From an uncultured Oscillospiraceae bacterium (GTDB lineage: Bacteria > Bacillota > Clostridia > Oscillospirales > Oscillospiraceae), in NCBI GenBank assembly GCA_934654755.1, contig CAKUGQ010000005.1, positions 1 to 64,000 of the forward strand: a stretch of DNA of 64,000 nucleotides, given 5' to 3'. The notes under the pieces were generated by a model, which searched no databases, was not told the DNA's origin, and saw nothing but the letters and a program-made list of their open reading frames with translations. Each line of letters starts with the position of its first letter. The stretch's first letter is position 1. Position numbers and translations under genes: made by a program. This document shows positions 33,490-42,241 of this stretch, one piece after another.

Positions 33490-34611
33490 TTACACTCCCT
33501 TCTGCTCAGCCGGCTGCTCCGGCTCGGCGGCTACACGGACGGCGGGCTTGCTTGCCTTGGCCTGAAGCAGGATTTTCAGTGCGCCGCTGACCATGATAAA
33601 GATGATGATCGAGCCCTTGATGAGATCAAGAAGGGCGCTGGGGATGCCGGTGGCACGCTGCATTGCCTGCATACCGGTACGCAGTGCGCCGAAGAACAGA
33701 CCTGCGGGCAGAACGGCAAAGGGATTTGTGTTGCCGAGAAGCGCCACGGCCAGGCCGTCAAAGCCGAGTGCCGTGCCGAATTCCATGCGCAGACAGTCGT
33801 TGCAGCCGATCACTTCGACCGCGCCGGCAACGGCGCACAGACCGCCGGAGATCAGCATTGACCAAACGAAGATTTTGGTCGGCTTGTTGCCGGAGGCGCG
33901 TGCCGCCATGGGCGACAGGCCCGTCATGCGCAGGCGCATTCCGCCGGGCGTAAACCACAGGTAATAGCCGGCAATCAGGACGATGGCAACGGCGATGAAG
34001 ATACCGGCGTGCATATAGCCCAGATTCGGCCAGTATTTCAGCAGGAACTGTGAGCCGAAAGTGTCGGTCTGCGGATAGCTGACGGTGCGGCCGGCAGCCA
34101 GCGGACCGTTGACCATCGCGGAGACCAGAAGCGTGCCGATGTAGTTGAGCAGCAGCGTGCTCAGAAGCTCGTTGATGCCCTTGAGCAGGCGGAACAGAAC
34201 TGCGATGCCTGCGAAGATCATGCCGAACAGCATGGCGGCCGCAAGAATCACAACGATGCCGAGGACGCCGGGCAGGTTGGGCATTTTCAGCGCAACAACC
34301 GCAGCAGCCAGACCGCCGAGGAAGAGCTGACCCTCCTGACCGATGTTGTTTGCACCGGCGCGGAAGGCAATGGCAGTACCCGTGCCGATGATCAGATACG
34401 GCGTGGTACGGTTCAGCGTACTGCCGATGGACAGCGTGCTTCCGAAGGCACCCTTGAACAGCTCCTTGAAGAACGTGATCGGGCTGATGCCCCACAGTGC
34501 GGCAAACAGGGCGCCGATGAGCAGACCCAGTACCGCGCCGATGATCGGGCTGAAGTTGAGCAGCGTCATCAGAACGCCGCGCTTTTCTTTACGTTTTACC
34601 AATTGACTCAT
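33490..34611 (-). CDS. ABC transporter permease (BMP-type importer)
   Basis: A 373-residue integral membrane protein, about nine to ten segments. AFRAGANNIGQEGQLFLGG (about 78-96) is the conserved coupling motif. The C terminus is a charged extension after KILLQAKASK. The start overlaps the ATPase stop (ATGA). Together with the shorter permease it forms the transmembrane pore of a nucleoside-type importer. Confidence 0.92.
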   Translation of the reverse strand: MSQLVKRKEKRGVLMTLLNFSPIIGAVLGLLIGALFAALWGISPITFFKELFKGAFGSTLSIGSTLNRTTPYLIIGTGTAIAFRAGANNIGQEGQLFLGGLAAAVVALKMPNLPGVLGIVVILAAAMLFGMIFAGIAVLFRLLKGINELLSTLLLNYIGTLLVSAMVNGPLAAGRTVSYPQTDTFGSQFLLKYWPNLGYMHAGIFIAVAIVLIAGYYLWFTPGGMRLRMTGLSPMAARASGNKPTKIFVWSMLISGGLCAVAGAVEVIGCNDCLRMEFGTALGFDGLAVALLGNTNPFAVLPAGLFFGALRTGMQAMQRATGIPSALLDLIKGSIIIFIMVSGALKILLQAKASKPAVRVAAEPEQPAEQKGV

Positions 34612-36140
34612 TTTTCCACCTCGCCGGCCATCAGAAGTCCGATTTTTTCCACTTCCGCGCCCTCTGCGGGCAGAATATCGACCAGCTCGCCCTCATACAG
34701 AACGCCGATGCGGTCGCTGAGGGTCATAATCTCGTCAAGCTCCGTGGAAATGTAAAGGATCGCTGCCCCCTCTTCACGGGCGCGGAGCATCGTCTCAAAC
34801 ACGAAGCTCGTTGCGTCGATGTCCAGACCGCGCGTGGGGTAGGCGGCGACAATCAGATCCACCTTCTGCCCCACCTCGCGGGCCAGCACGACCTTTTGCT
34901 GGTTGCCGCCCGACAGGCTTCCGGCAAGCTCGCCGGGGCCGGTTGTGGAAATATTGAAGCGCTTGATCCGCTCGCGCGTGACCTCCGTAATTTTCCGGAA
35001 GTTCATCAGCCACGGGCGGCCATAGGGCTCGCGATCAGGATGATTGAGCGCCATGTTCGTCTGGATCGAGAAATCCAGCACCAGTGCGGAGTGGTTGCGG
35101 TCTGCGGGAATGTAGCCGATGGGGAGCTCGCGCATCCGCTTGGTCGAGGCTTTGGTGATGTCCTCGTCAAGGAACATCATCCTGCCGTCGCTGACCTTGC
35201 GCAGACCCATGATAAGCTCGGAAAGATCGGTCTGACCGTTGCCGTCTACGCCGGCAATGCCGACAATCTCACCGCGATGCACCTCAAGTGTGACATTCTT
35301 TACGCCGCAAGACTCGGCCTGCGGCACCGAGCTGACGTTCTGAAGGCTCAGAACGACTTCGCCGGGCTTACAGGGCGGCTTATCGATATTCAGATCGATG
35401 CTGCGGCCGACCATCATTGCCGCAAGCGTGCGGCTATCGAGACCGGGTTCATTTTTCAGCGTCTGAATCATTTTGCCGTCGCGCATGATCGAGATACTGT
35501 CGCACAGCTCCAGAACCTCGGGCAGCTTGTGGCTGATAAAGACGATGGACTTGCCTTCTGCGCGCAGCCGGTTAAGTACAACGAACAGACTTTTGACCTC
35601 CTGCGGTGTCAGGACGGCCGTCGGCTCATCCATAATCAGCAGGTCGGACTCACGGTACAGCGCCTTGACGATCTCAACGCGCTGCTGCTCGCCGACGGTC
35701 AAATCCTCAACGATCGCGTGCGGGCGGATACTCAGGCCGTAGGCCTCGGAAATGGCCATGACCTTTTTTTCGGCCTCCGCCAGCGGCAGTTCGATAAATT
35801 TGCCTTCACGCAGGCCGAGAATGATGTTTTCCAGAACGGTGAACTTTTCTACGAGCTGGAAGTGCTGATGGATCATGCCGATACCGGCGCGGATTGCTTC
35901 GGACGGCGAAGAGGCATTAAGCTCTTCCCCCTTCCAGATCACGGTGCCGGAATCTTTGCCGTACAGACCGTACAGAATGTTCATCAGCGTGGATTTGCCT
36001 GCGCCGTTCTCGCCGAGAATGGCGCGGATCTCGCCTCTGTTCATGCTGAAGCTGACGTCGTCATTGGCAACATGGCGGGCGAAGGATTTGGTAATGTGTC
36101 GCATTTCCAGCAACACTTGCGGTTCCTGTGCTTCACTCAT
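34608..36140 (-). CDS. ABC transporter ATP-binding protein with two ATPase domains
   Basis: A 510-residue double ATPase of the NupO/RbsA layout. Domain 1: Walker A GENGAGKST (about 39), signature LTVGEQQRVEI, Walker B LLIMDEPTA (about 165). Domain 2: degenerate Walker A GVDGNGQT, signature LSGGNQQKVVLAREV (about 406) and AAYPTRGLDIDA. Degeneration of the second Walker A and B is usual for this family. Start has GGTGG. It is gene 4 of the run, directly after E2. Confidence 0.94.
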   Translation of the reverse strand: MSEAQEPQVLLEMRHITKSFARHVANDDVSFSMNRGEIRAILGENGAGKSTLMNILYGLYGKDSGTVIWKGEELNASSPSEAIRAGIGMIHQHFQLVEKFTVLENIILGLREGKFIELPLAEAEKKVMAISEAYGLSIRPHAIVEDLTVGEQQRVEIVKALYRESDLLIMDEPTAVLTPQEVKSLFVVLNRLRAEGKSIVFISHKLPEVLELCDSISIMRDGKMIQTLKNEPGLDSRTLAAMMVGRSIDLNIDKPPCKPGEVVLSLQNVSSVPQAESCGVKNVTLEVHRGEIVGIAGVDGNGQTDLSELIMGLRKVSDGRMMFLDEDITKASTKRMRELPIGYIPADRNHSALVLDFSIQTNMALNHPDREPYGRPWLMNFRKITEVTRERIKRFNISTTGPGELAGSLSGGNQQKVVLAREVGQKVDLIVAAYPTRGLDIDATSFVFETMLRAREEGAAILYISTELDEIMTLSDRIGVLYEGELVDILPAEGAEVEKIGLLMAGEVEK

Positions 36141-36179
36141 CTACCACCTATGACCTCCTTTTTCAATATTTTTTGGGGG

Positions 36180-37148
36180 TTAAGCGAGAACGGAGGGATT
36201 TTCCAGAATCTCGGTAAAAATTGCCAGGAAATCTGCGGCGTCCTTTCCGTCAAGCACCTGATGATCGAAGGTGAGGCTGAAGGTTGCCACCTTGGCGGCG
36301 ACAATCTTGCCGTCCTTTACCCAGGGCTTGTCAATGATGCGGCCGACGCCGAGGATAACGGTCTCGGGCTTGTTGAGAATGGGCGTAAAGCCGTCGATCC
36401 CCTGTGCGCCGAGGCTGGTGATGGTCGAAACACATGCGCCGGTATCCTGCGGCGCAAGGCTGCCGCTGCGCGCGGCGGCGACAACGCGCTTACGCTCGGC
36501 GGCAATCTGCGCAAGGCTAAGCTTGTCGACCTTGCGGATGGCCGGGACGATCAGACCGTCGTCCAGCGCAACGGCCAGGCCGAGGTCGATGGACTCTGCG
36601 CGGATCAGACGCTCGCCGATCAGCTGGTCGCGAACTCTCGGATAACGCTCCACGGCAACGGCGAAAGCCTTCATCAGGAGATCGTTATAGGAGATGCCCT
36701 CCTGCGTAGCCTTGAACTCGGCCAGTGCATCGAGGCAGACCTCGCGGAAATGGGTGAGCTGAGCGGTGGTCTGGAGACTGGCGCGCATATTGTCGGCAAT
36801 GATGCGGCGCAGCCGCGGCAGCGTGGTACCAGGTTCTTCGGACGCCTTGGGCGCTTCGGCGGCCTTGGGGGCTTCCGCAGGCTCGTCGTCCGACTCGGCC
36901 TCTTCGGCGGTGTCGGCAATGTAGGTGAGGATGCTGCCGACCTCTGCGGCGTCGCCCTCCTCGAATTTCAGCGCACAGACAAAGCCGTCGGCGGGCGCTT
37001 CGATGTCAACCGCGGTTTTTTCGGTCTCAATGGCTGCGAGGGGATCGCCCTGCGCAACCTCCTGACCGGGAGAAACATACCATTCGGTGATTTCTGCTTC
37101 AGTCATGGTCATGCCGAACTTCGGCATATATACGGGTTGCTTTGCCAT
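36180..37148 (-). CDS. Dihydrolipoyl acyltransferase E2, short form without subunit-binding domain
   Basis: A 322-residue E2. The lipoyl domain contains the lipoylation site ETEKTAVDI (about 42-50), and the acetyltransferase motif DHQVLDGKDAADF (about 295-307) has the catalytic His and Asp. Between them lies an Ala/Pro/Glu linker that goes straight into the catalytic domain. The usual peripheral subunit-binding domain, which would hold E1 or E3, is not visible. Usual E2 chains are 400 or more residues. The enzyme could belong to the acetoin or pyruvate dehydrogenase type. It follows E1beta with 16 bases between. Confidence 0.9.
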   Translation of the reverse strand: MAKQPVYMPKFGMTMTEAEITEWYVSPGQEVAQGDPLAAIETEKTAVDIEAPADGFVCALKFEEGDAAEVGSILTYIADTAEEAESDDEPAEAPKAAEAPKASEEPGTTLPRLRRIIADNMRASLQTTAQLTHFREVCLDALAEFKATQEGISYNDLLMKAFAVAVERYPRVRDQLIGERLIRAESIDLGLAVALDDGLIVPAIRKVDKLSLAQIAAERKRVVAAARSGSLAPQDTGACVSTITSLGAQGIDGFTPILNKPETVILGVGRIIDKPWVKDGKIVAAKVATFSLTFDHQVLDGKDAADFLAIFTEILENPSVLA

Positions 37149-37164
37149 AATGTTTTGCCTCCTG

Positions 37165-38133
37165 TTATTTCTTTACCATGTCGCGAACCTTTGCGACGAT
37201 CGTTTCCTTGCAGGGAACGGCGAGCTTCTGGAGCACGGGCGTAAAGGGAATGGGGATCTCCTCGCCGGACAGACGCGAAGCCGGAGCCTTAAGATAGGGG
37301 AAGGCTTCCTCGGCGACGGTGGCGACCCACTCGGCGCCTGCGCCGCAGGTCTTGTAGCTTTCGTCAACGGCCAGGAAGCGGCCGGTCTTTTTGACGCTTT
37401 CGAGCACCATTTCCTTGTCCCACGGCTTGAGAGTGCGCAGGTCGACGACCTCGGCGCTGATCCCTTCCTTTTCCAGCTCGGCGGCGGCCTTGAGGCAGGC
37501 GTTGACCATGATGCCGACGGCACAGAGAGTAATGTCCGTGCCGGACTTCTTGATGTCACCCTTTCCGAGCGGGATGAGGTACTCCCCATCGGGGACCTCG
37601 CCCTTCATACCGCCGATGGAGGTATGGTTGAAGAACACAACGGGGTTGTCGTCGCGGATGGCGGACTTCAGCAGACCCTTGGCGTCCGCCGGGTTGCTCG
37701 GCATAACGACCTTTACGAGCGGAATGTTCATAAACAGCGGATGGACGGAGTTGCTGTGATGCGGGCCGACGCAGGGGCCGGTGCCGTTCTGCACGAGGTA
37801 GACCAGCGGAACCTTTGTCTGACCGCCGAACATATAACGCATGGCGTTGGCCTGGCTGGAGACCTGATCGTAGGCGAGCATCAGGAACTGGCCGAACATC
37901 AGGTCAACGATGGGACGCGAGCCGGTTACGGCTGCGCCGACGGCCGCGCCGGCAACGCCCAGCTCGGAGATCGGCGTGTCAATCACGCGCTGCTCGCCAA
38001 ATTTGGCGCACAGGCCGCGCGTTGCGGCAAAGCAGCCGATGCGCACGTCCTCGCCCATCAGGAATACGGAATCGTCGCGCTCCATTTCCTCAAACAGAGC
38101 TTCTTGAATGGCGCGAATATAGTATTTTTTCAT
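37165..38133 (-). CDS. TPP-dependent 2-oxoacid/acetoin dehydrogenase E1 beta
   Basis: A 322-residue E1 beta subunit. FLMGEDVRIGCFAATRGL (about 23-40) and DTPISELGVAGAAVGAA (about 52-68) are conserved, the latter lining the TPP pocket. MFGQFLMLAYDQVSSQANA (about 78-96) matches the family, and the C-terminal domain ends with the typical VLQKLAVPC. ATG at 38133 is chosen over an upstream GTG because GAGGTG lies at the right distance. It pairs with E1 alpha immediately upstream. Acetoin dehydrogenase and pyruvate-type enzymes cannot be told apart by eye. Confidence 0.92.
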   Translation of the reverse strand: MKKYYIRAIQEALFEEMERDDSVFLMGEDVRIGCFAATRGLCAKFGEQRVIDTPISELGVAGAAVGAAVTGSRPIVDLMFGQFLMLAYDQVSSQANAMRYMFGGQTKVPLVYLVQNGTGPCVGPHHSNSVHPLFMNIPLVKVVMPSNPADAKGLLKSAIRDDNPVVFFNHTSIGGMKGEVPDGEYLIPLGKGDIKKSGTDITLCAVGIMVNACLKAAAELEKEGISAEVVDLRTLKPWDKEMVLESVKKTGRFLAVDESYKTCGAGAEWVATVAEEAFPYLKAPASRLSGEEIPIPFTPVLQKLAVPCKETIVAKVRDMVKK

Positions 38134-38156
38134 CGGTGTCACCTCACTTTATAACG

Positions 38157-39137
38157 TCAGACCCAGGTGTCCGTAAAGAGATCGGCCGCCGTGGGATAGG
38201 GGCTTTCCTTGGCAAATTCGACTGCCTTTTCGATGCGCTGAACCGTTTCGGCATCGATGGCATCGAGCTGTGCGGCGCTGACGCCGTAGTGTTCGATCAG
38301 GTCGTTGCGCAGATTGACGATGCAGTCGGTCTCACGCGCGATCTTTTCTTCCTCTGGCAGACGGTAGCTCTGGTGATCCAGGAAAGCGACCTCGCCTTCG
38401 GAGTGACCGCTCTTGCGGTGGGTCTTGGCTTCGATCAGGACGGGGCCCTCGCCCTTGCGCAGACGCTGGACCCATTCGTTCGTAACACTGTAGACCTCGG
38501 AGGCGTCCATGCCATTGACGATGACACCGGGGATGCCGTAGCCCTTGGCACGTTCTGCGATATCCTCAACGAGCATGGCGTTCTTCTGGGGCGTGAACTC
38601 GCCATAGCCGTTGTTTTCTACGAGGAAAATCACGGGGAGCTTCTGAACGGCCGCGAAGTTGATAGATTCATGGAAGCTGCCTTCATTGGAGGCACCGTCG
38701 CCGAAGAAGGTAACGGCAACCTGATCGGTGCCGCGCAGCTTGCTCGAAAGAGCCGCGCCGACCGCAATGGGGATGCCGCCGCCGACGATGCCGCATGCGC
38801 CGAGCATTCCCTTGGAGAAGTCCGCAACGTGCATCGAGCCGCCCTTGCCTTTGCAATAACCGGTTACCTTGCCGTACAACTCCGCCATAATACGGTCCAC
38901 GTCGCCGCCTTTGGCAATCAGATGGCCGTGGCCGCGGTGAGTGCTGACAATATAGTCGTCGTCACGCAGCGCCGCGCAGACGCCTGCGCCTACGGCCTCC
39001 TCGCCCACATAGAGATGCAGGAAACCGTTGAGCTGACCCTGGGCGAAGATTGCGCCGGCCTTCTCCTCGAATTTCCGGATGGTCATCATACGGGTGTAAA
39101 TGTCAAGCAAGATATCTTTGTCTACCTGATACTTCAT
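38157..39137 (-). CDS. TPP-dependent 2-oxoacid/acetoin dehydrogenase E1 alpha
   Basis: A 326-residue E1 alpha subunit. The TPP motif is GDGASNEGSFHESINFA (about 166-182) ending in ENNGYGEFT (about 192-200). STHRGHGHLIAKG (about 69-81) and CKGKGGSMHVAD (about 98-109) are characteristic. The length and CKGKGGSMH segment resemble acetoin dehydrogenase AcoA and short PDH E1 alpha proteins. ATG at 39137 has GGAGG; 66 upstream codons of open frame are ignored. It is the first gene of the 21-gene run, preceded by a perfect 16-bp palindrome. Confidence 0.92.
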   Translation of the reverse strand: MKYQVDKDILLDIYTRMMTIRKFEEKAGAIFAQGQLNGFLHLYVGEEAVGAGVCAALRDDDYIVSTHRGHGHLIAKGGDVDRIMAELYGKVTGYCKGKGGSMHVADFSKGMLGACGIVGGGIPIAVGAALSSKLRGTDQVAVTFFGDGASNEGSFHESINFAAVQKLPVIFLVENNGYGEFTPQKNAMLVEDIAERAKGYGIPGVIVNGMDASEVYSVTNEWVQRLRKGEGPVLIEAKTHRKSGHSEGEVAFLDHQSYRLPEEEKIARETDCIVNLRNDLIEHYGVSAAQLDAIDAETVQRIEKAVEFAKESPYPTAADLFTDTWV

Positions 39138-39164
39138 AATCAGTCCTCCGTGAATAGATTTCGT

Positions 39165-39185
39165 ATAGTAACAACGTTTGTTGTT
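39165..39185 (-). promoter_or_regulatory. Palindromic operator candidate and -10 box before E1 alpha
   Basis: AACAAC-GTTT-GTTGTT (39170-39185) is a perfect 6-4-6 inverted repeat. On the minus strand TACTAT (39165-39170) could be a -10 box, but no good -35 is present, so the palindrome may bind an activator or a repressor. It is the first cis-element upstream of the 21-gene run. Confidence 0.5.
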
Positions 39186-39305
39186 CTTACTGTGATTCAT
39201 GTGTCGCCCGAGCGAGCCGAATCGCCGCGCAGCGGCGGGGAGCGACCCGGTTACGGGTCTGATTTGTTTTGATTTGTGCGCTATGACGGCGGATGTCAGA
39301 TGATA

Positions 39306-39320
39306 GATGTCAGACAACAT
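39306..39320 (+). repeat. 15-bp direct repeat, first copy
   Basis: GATGTCAGACAACAT. Identical copy 420 bases downstream. Confidence 0.7.
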
Positions 39321-39725
39321 AAAATGTCTGAACACCGACCGTTCCGGGAAGCGCTGTGTGATGCAGAAAAGGGACGTTTCAGGGAGTATAAACGCGGCGA
39401 GGAAATCAGGAAACGTAAAAGTGTTAAAACAGGAAACGTGAATGAAAGAAAGTGCATGAGAAAGGAAAGCTGCGGACGAAGGGAAAAACTCGGGTGAAGA
39501 GACGGAATGGTCGGAGCCTCAAGCTCCGATTGTTCCGTTCCGGAACGGATGAGCCATCCCGTTTGGCGCATATACCTTCGCATGGTTTTTACGGTGTGCG
39601 TCAATATCGTCTGCATTCGGCAGAGTTCATTTGACGGTCGTCCTTGCTTCCCTCGGAAGTGTATGCTTATGTATCTAAGCTTTTCTCTGTTTCATTTTCG
39701 GCCACTTGGCAGCTGTCAGAGGACG

Positions 39726-39740
39726 GATGTCAGACAACAT
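39726..39740 (+). repeat. 15-bp direct repeat, second copy
   Basis: GATGTCAGACAACAT, identical to 39306-39320. A related CTGTCTGACA lies near 40040. Confidence 0.7.
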
Positions 39741-40184
39741 GGACAATAACCCGCACGGCTGACCTTGTGCCCTCTCAGATATACGATCTTCTCAGCAATA
39801 CGCGCTCACCTCAGCGATACACGCCCTTCTCGGCACAGATTACTTCGATCCTTACACGCAAGCCCGTTGGTGACCTTACGATTGCCGCTGAGTGCCGGTC
39901 GCTCCGGCATTTTCCAGGTGCTTTCAATCCCATACTGTCGGCACGCGGAAGGCCGGGGGCATTCACGGCACGGAGCATGAGCGCTTCGCTGCGTTGCATC
40001 CAAAAACTGCGGTGGTGCCCTCAGTCGGACCGCTGTCTGCTGTCTGACAATAGACTACCACAACCTGTGGCCCTTGTCAAGCACGAATCACAGTCTGCTG
40101 ATTACTAACGCTGCATACCCTTTGCGAATTCGACGAAAAGCCCAAAAATCCGGCCAAACTCATCGTAGTTACATTCCTTTTGTC

Positions 40185-40213
40185 TTGACTTTTGCACAAA
40201 TGCATGGTACAGT
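40185..40213 (+). promoter_or_regulatory. Promoter of the flavin reductase gene
   Basis: TTGACT (40185-40190), 17-base spacer, TACAGT (40208-40213). The ribosome site AAAGGAGG begins at 40221, so the leader would be very short. Confidence 0.65.
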
Positions 40214-40236
40214 CGAGACAAAAGGAGGTAGACCAG

Positions 40237-40719
40237 ATGACAGAGATTTCCATTCGGCAAGCACAGCTTGCCACTTCACCTAACCCCTTTGCACTGCTGA
40301 TGACCGATGCCGGTGGCCGTGCCAATGCCATGGCCATTTCCTGGTGGAGCTACGCAAGCAACCGCCCGCCGATGCTTACCGCTGCGCTGAGCAACAAGGG
40401 CTTTTCCGGAGGCTTGATCCGGAAAAACGGTCGTTTTTCGCTCTGCCTTGTAGACGACTCTCTGCGCGATACTGCCCTTAAGTGCGGCCATTCATCCGGC
40501 AGGGATCATGACAAGATCACCGAGCTTGGACTGCGGGTATCATGGATCGACGGTATTCCTGTTGCGGAGGCGGCGGCCATGGTTTTGCTTTGCAGGCTGA
40601 CCTCTACGGCTGAGGCAGGCGATCATACGGTCTATGTTGCCGAGGTCGAACGCATTCTGGAGGCGGAGAGCCACGGTGCTTTGCTCCATTGTGTCAATGG
40701 ATACGCGGAGCTGAAGTAG
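40237..40719 (+). CDS. Flavin reductase-like (DIM6/NTAB) FMN-binding protein
   Basis: A 160-residue protein of the flavin reductase-like split-barrel family. RANAMAISWWSYASNRPPML (about 23-42) matches the FMN-binding strand pair, and FSLCLVD (about 66-72) and YVAEVERI (about 135-142) match the rest. Such proteins bind FMN and serve as NAD(P)H:flavin reductases or as redox-storage flavoproteins in anaerobes. ATG at 40237 has AAAGGAGG; the longer frame is not used. It stands alone between the 21-gene run and the aminotransferase gene, with a terminator just after it. Confidence 0.85.
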   Translation: MTEISIRQAQLATSPNPFALLMTDAGGRANAMAISWWSYASNRPPMLTAALSNKGFSGGLIRKNGRFSLCLVDDSLRDTALKCGHSSGRDHDKITELGLRVSWIDGIPVAEAAAMVLLCRLTSTAEAGDHTVYVAEVERILEAESHGALLHCVNGYAELK

Positions 40720-40738
40720 TTCCGTACATATTTGATAA

Positions 40739-40762
40739 GGGCGCAGGCATTCGCCTGCGCCC
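40739..40762 (+). terminator. Hairpin after the flavin reductase gene
   Basis: GGGCGCAGGC-ATTC-GCCTGCGCCC, perfect 10-bp stem, 20 bases after the stop. The following T-content is low. Confidence 0.6.
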
Positions 40763-40888
40763 CTGTGCATCTGGGAAGAAGAATCACTTTGGCCGCCCCC
40801 GTCCCGCCTGAAAATGAGAAAAAAGGACGGGACGGGAGCGGTGGAAGGAAGCAAATGTTGTTCTGTCCGCGTCCGGACAGAGAGGGGA

Positions 40889-40923
40889 GGGCTCCGACGC
40901 TCCTCCGCAAGGCGGAGCGCCGG
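40889..40923 (-). terminator. Hairpin after the aminotransferase gene
   Basis: GCTCCGaCGCTCC and GGAGCGcCGGAGC arms, 37 bases beyond the aminotransferase stop on the minus strand. A weak terminator for that gene. Confidence 0.45.
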
Positions 40924-40959
40924 AGCTGCTTGTATCGGAAGAGTCAGGAAGCAATGTTA

Positions 40960-42105
40960 TCAGCGGGCCATCTCATTGAGATAGACACCGACGGAGCTGC
41001 CGAAGCTGACCTCACGGCCGCAAGCGGCCAGAGCACGCTCAATGACGCCCAGAACGGCAACCTCGTCATTGATATCGATGTTGCCCATATGACCGAGGCG
41101 GAACATTCTGCCGGCATACTGCGCCAGACCGCCGGCGACGATGATGCCTTCCTCGTAAAGAGAGCCGCGGAACTTGGTGTCGTCGAGTCCCTCGGGGTAG
41201 ACAAGGTTCGACAGAGTGCTTGCACGGTGTTCCGGGTCCGCCAGGACGGTAAAGCCCAGGGACTCCAGTGCCTTCTGCATGGCGCGCGCGTTCTTGACGT
41301 GACGCTCCGCACGGGCGCGGTAGCCCTCGGCGTTGATGATACGCAGAGCCTCGTTCATGGCCCAGACGAGATTGACGGCGGGAGTGGCAAAGTACTTCGC
41401 CGGATTCTCCATGATGGGAGCCCACTTCTCGAAGTCAACATAGTACTCCGGGATCATGCCAAGAGCCTTGCGGCGGGCAAGCGCCTTCTTGCTGGCCCAG
41501 AGAATAAACATGCCGGGGCAGACACCGAAAGCCTTCTGTGAGCCGGTGAAGAGGATGTCGATATTCATTGCGTCGACGTCGGCAAACTCGCCGCCGGTAG
41601 CGGCAACGCCGTCAACGATATAAACGGTCTCGGGGAATTCCTTGAGCATTTCGCCGATTTCGGCAATGGGAGCCAGAACGCCGGTCGCCGTGTCAACATG
41701 GGAAACGGTGATGGCGGCATAGTGCTTCTCGCGCAGCTTTGCGGCGATCTGATCAACGGGGACGATCTTGCCCCACTCGGAGCGCAGAACGTCGACATTC
41801 AGACCCTTGCGTTCGGCAATCTCAATGAAGCGGTCGCCGAAGTAGCCGTGGGAAACGATGAGGATATTGTCGCCGCGCTTGGTAACGTTGGAGATGGCCA
41901 TTTCCATTGCCAGCGTACCGGTACCCGCGAGCGGGAAAGTCATACCGGAGCAGTTGAGCAGTACGCCCAGACCATCGATGAGCTCCTTATAGTCCTTGAC
42001 GAAGCGGGGGTCACCGAAAGCCTGCGTTTCGCGGCCCATTTCATCCTGGATCGACTTGACCACCGGAGTCGGGCCGGGGATCATAACCATTTTCTTTTCA
42101 ACCAT
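40960..42105 (-). CDS. Alanine-glyoxylate/ureidoglycine-glyoxylate-type aminotransferase
   Basis: A 381-residue class V aminotransferase. It begins MIPGPTPV, as in AGXT and PucG; the nearby AGTGTLAMEMAI (about 60) and HVDTATGV (about 138) bind PLP, and the Schiff-base Lys is in TGSQKAFG (about 186-193). C-terminal RMFRLGHMGNI matches the family. It probably transfers the amino group to or from glyoxylate, giving glycine. PucG uses ureidoglycine, so this fits the ureide-type genes to the left, but ordinary AGXT activity is equally possible. It is divergently arranged with an IclR regulator gene. Confidence 0.87.
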   Translation of the reverse strand: MVEKKMVMIPGPTPVVKSIQDEMGRETQAFGDPRFVKDYKELIDGLGVLLNCSGMTFPLAGTGTLAMEMAISNVTKRGDNILIVSHGYFGDRFIEIAERKGLNVDVLRSEWGKIVPVDQIAAKLREKHYAAITVSHVDTATGVLAPIAEIGEMLKEFPETVYIVDGVAATGGEFADVDAMNIDILFTGSQKAFGVCPGMFILWASKKALARRKALGMIPEYYVDFEKWAPIMENPAKYFATPAVNLVWAMNEALRIINAEGYRARAERHVKNARAMQKALESLGFTVLADPEHRASTLSNLVYPEGLDDTKFRGSLYEEGIIVAGGLAQYAGRMFRLGHMGNIDINDEVAVLGVIERALAACGREVSFGSSVGVYLNEMAR

Positions 42106-42175
42106 GGTGGATTACCTCCTGAAAAATATGATCTATGAGATTATTTACTGATGGTGAAACGACTTTACTGCCACT

Positions 42176-42204
42176 ACCTTAAAATAAGAATCGCTGCAAG
42201 TCAA
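42176..42204 (-). promoter_or_regulatory. Promoter of the aminotransferase gene
   Basis: Minus strand TTGACT (42199-42204), 17-base spacer, TAAGGT (42176-42181). The weak -10 suggests activation or low basal use. Confidence 0.6.
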
Positions 42205-42241
42205 GACCCGTGGCGAGGGTTTTTTGAAAAAAACAGAAAAA

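Larger units (their letters stand above)
39186..40184. other. 1 kb gap with hairpins and a repeated 15-mer, no gene seen
   Basis: No frame with family features or good start is found on either strand. It contains GACCCG-GTTA-CGGGTC (39244-39259), TCGGAGC/GCTCCGA (39511-39529), the palindrome CCGTTCCGGAACGG (39535-39548), TGCCGG/CCGGCA (39893-39909), and the exact repeat GATGTCAGACAACAT at 39306-39320 and 39726-39740. It could hold a small RNA, regulator-binding repeats or a decayed element; I cannot identify a known RNA family. Confidence 0.45.

Noticed and set aside
34896..37244. 782-codon open frame on the plus strand
   Set aside because: Antisense to the ABC ATPase and E2 genes, which are certain. 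No domain seen.
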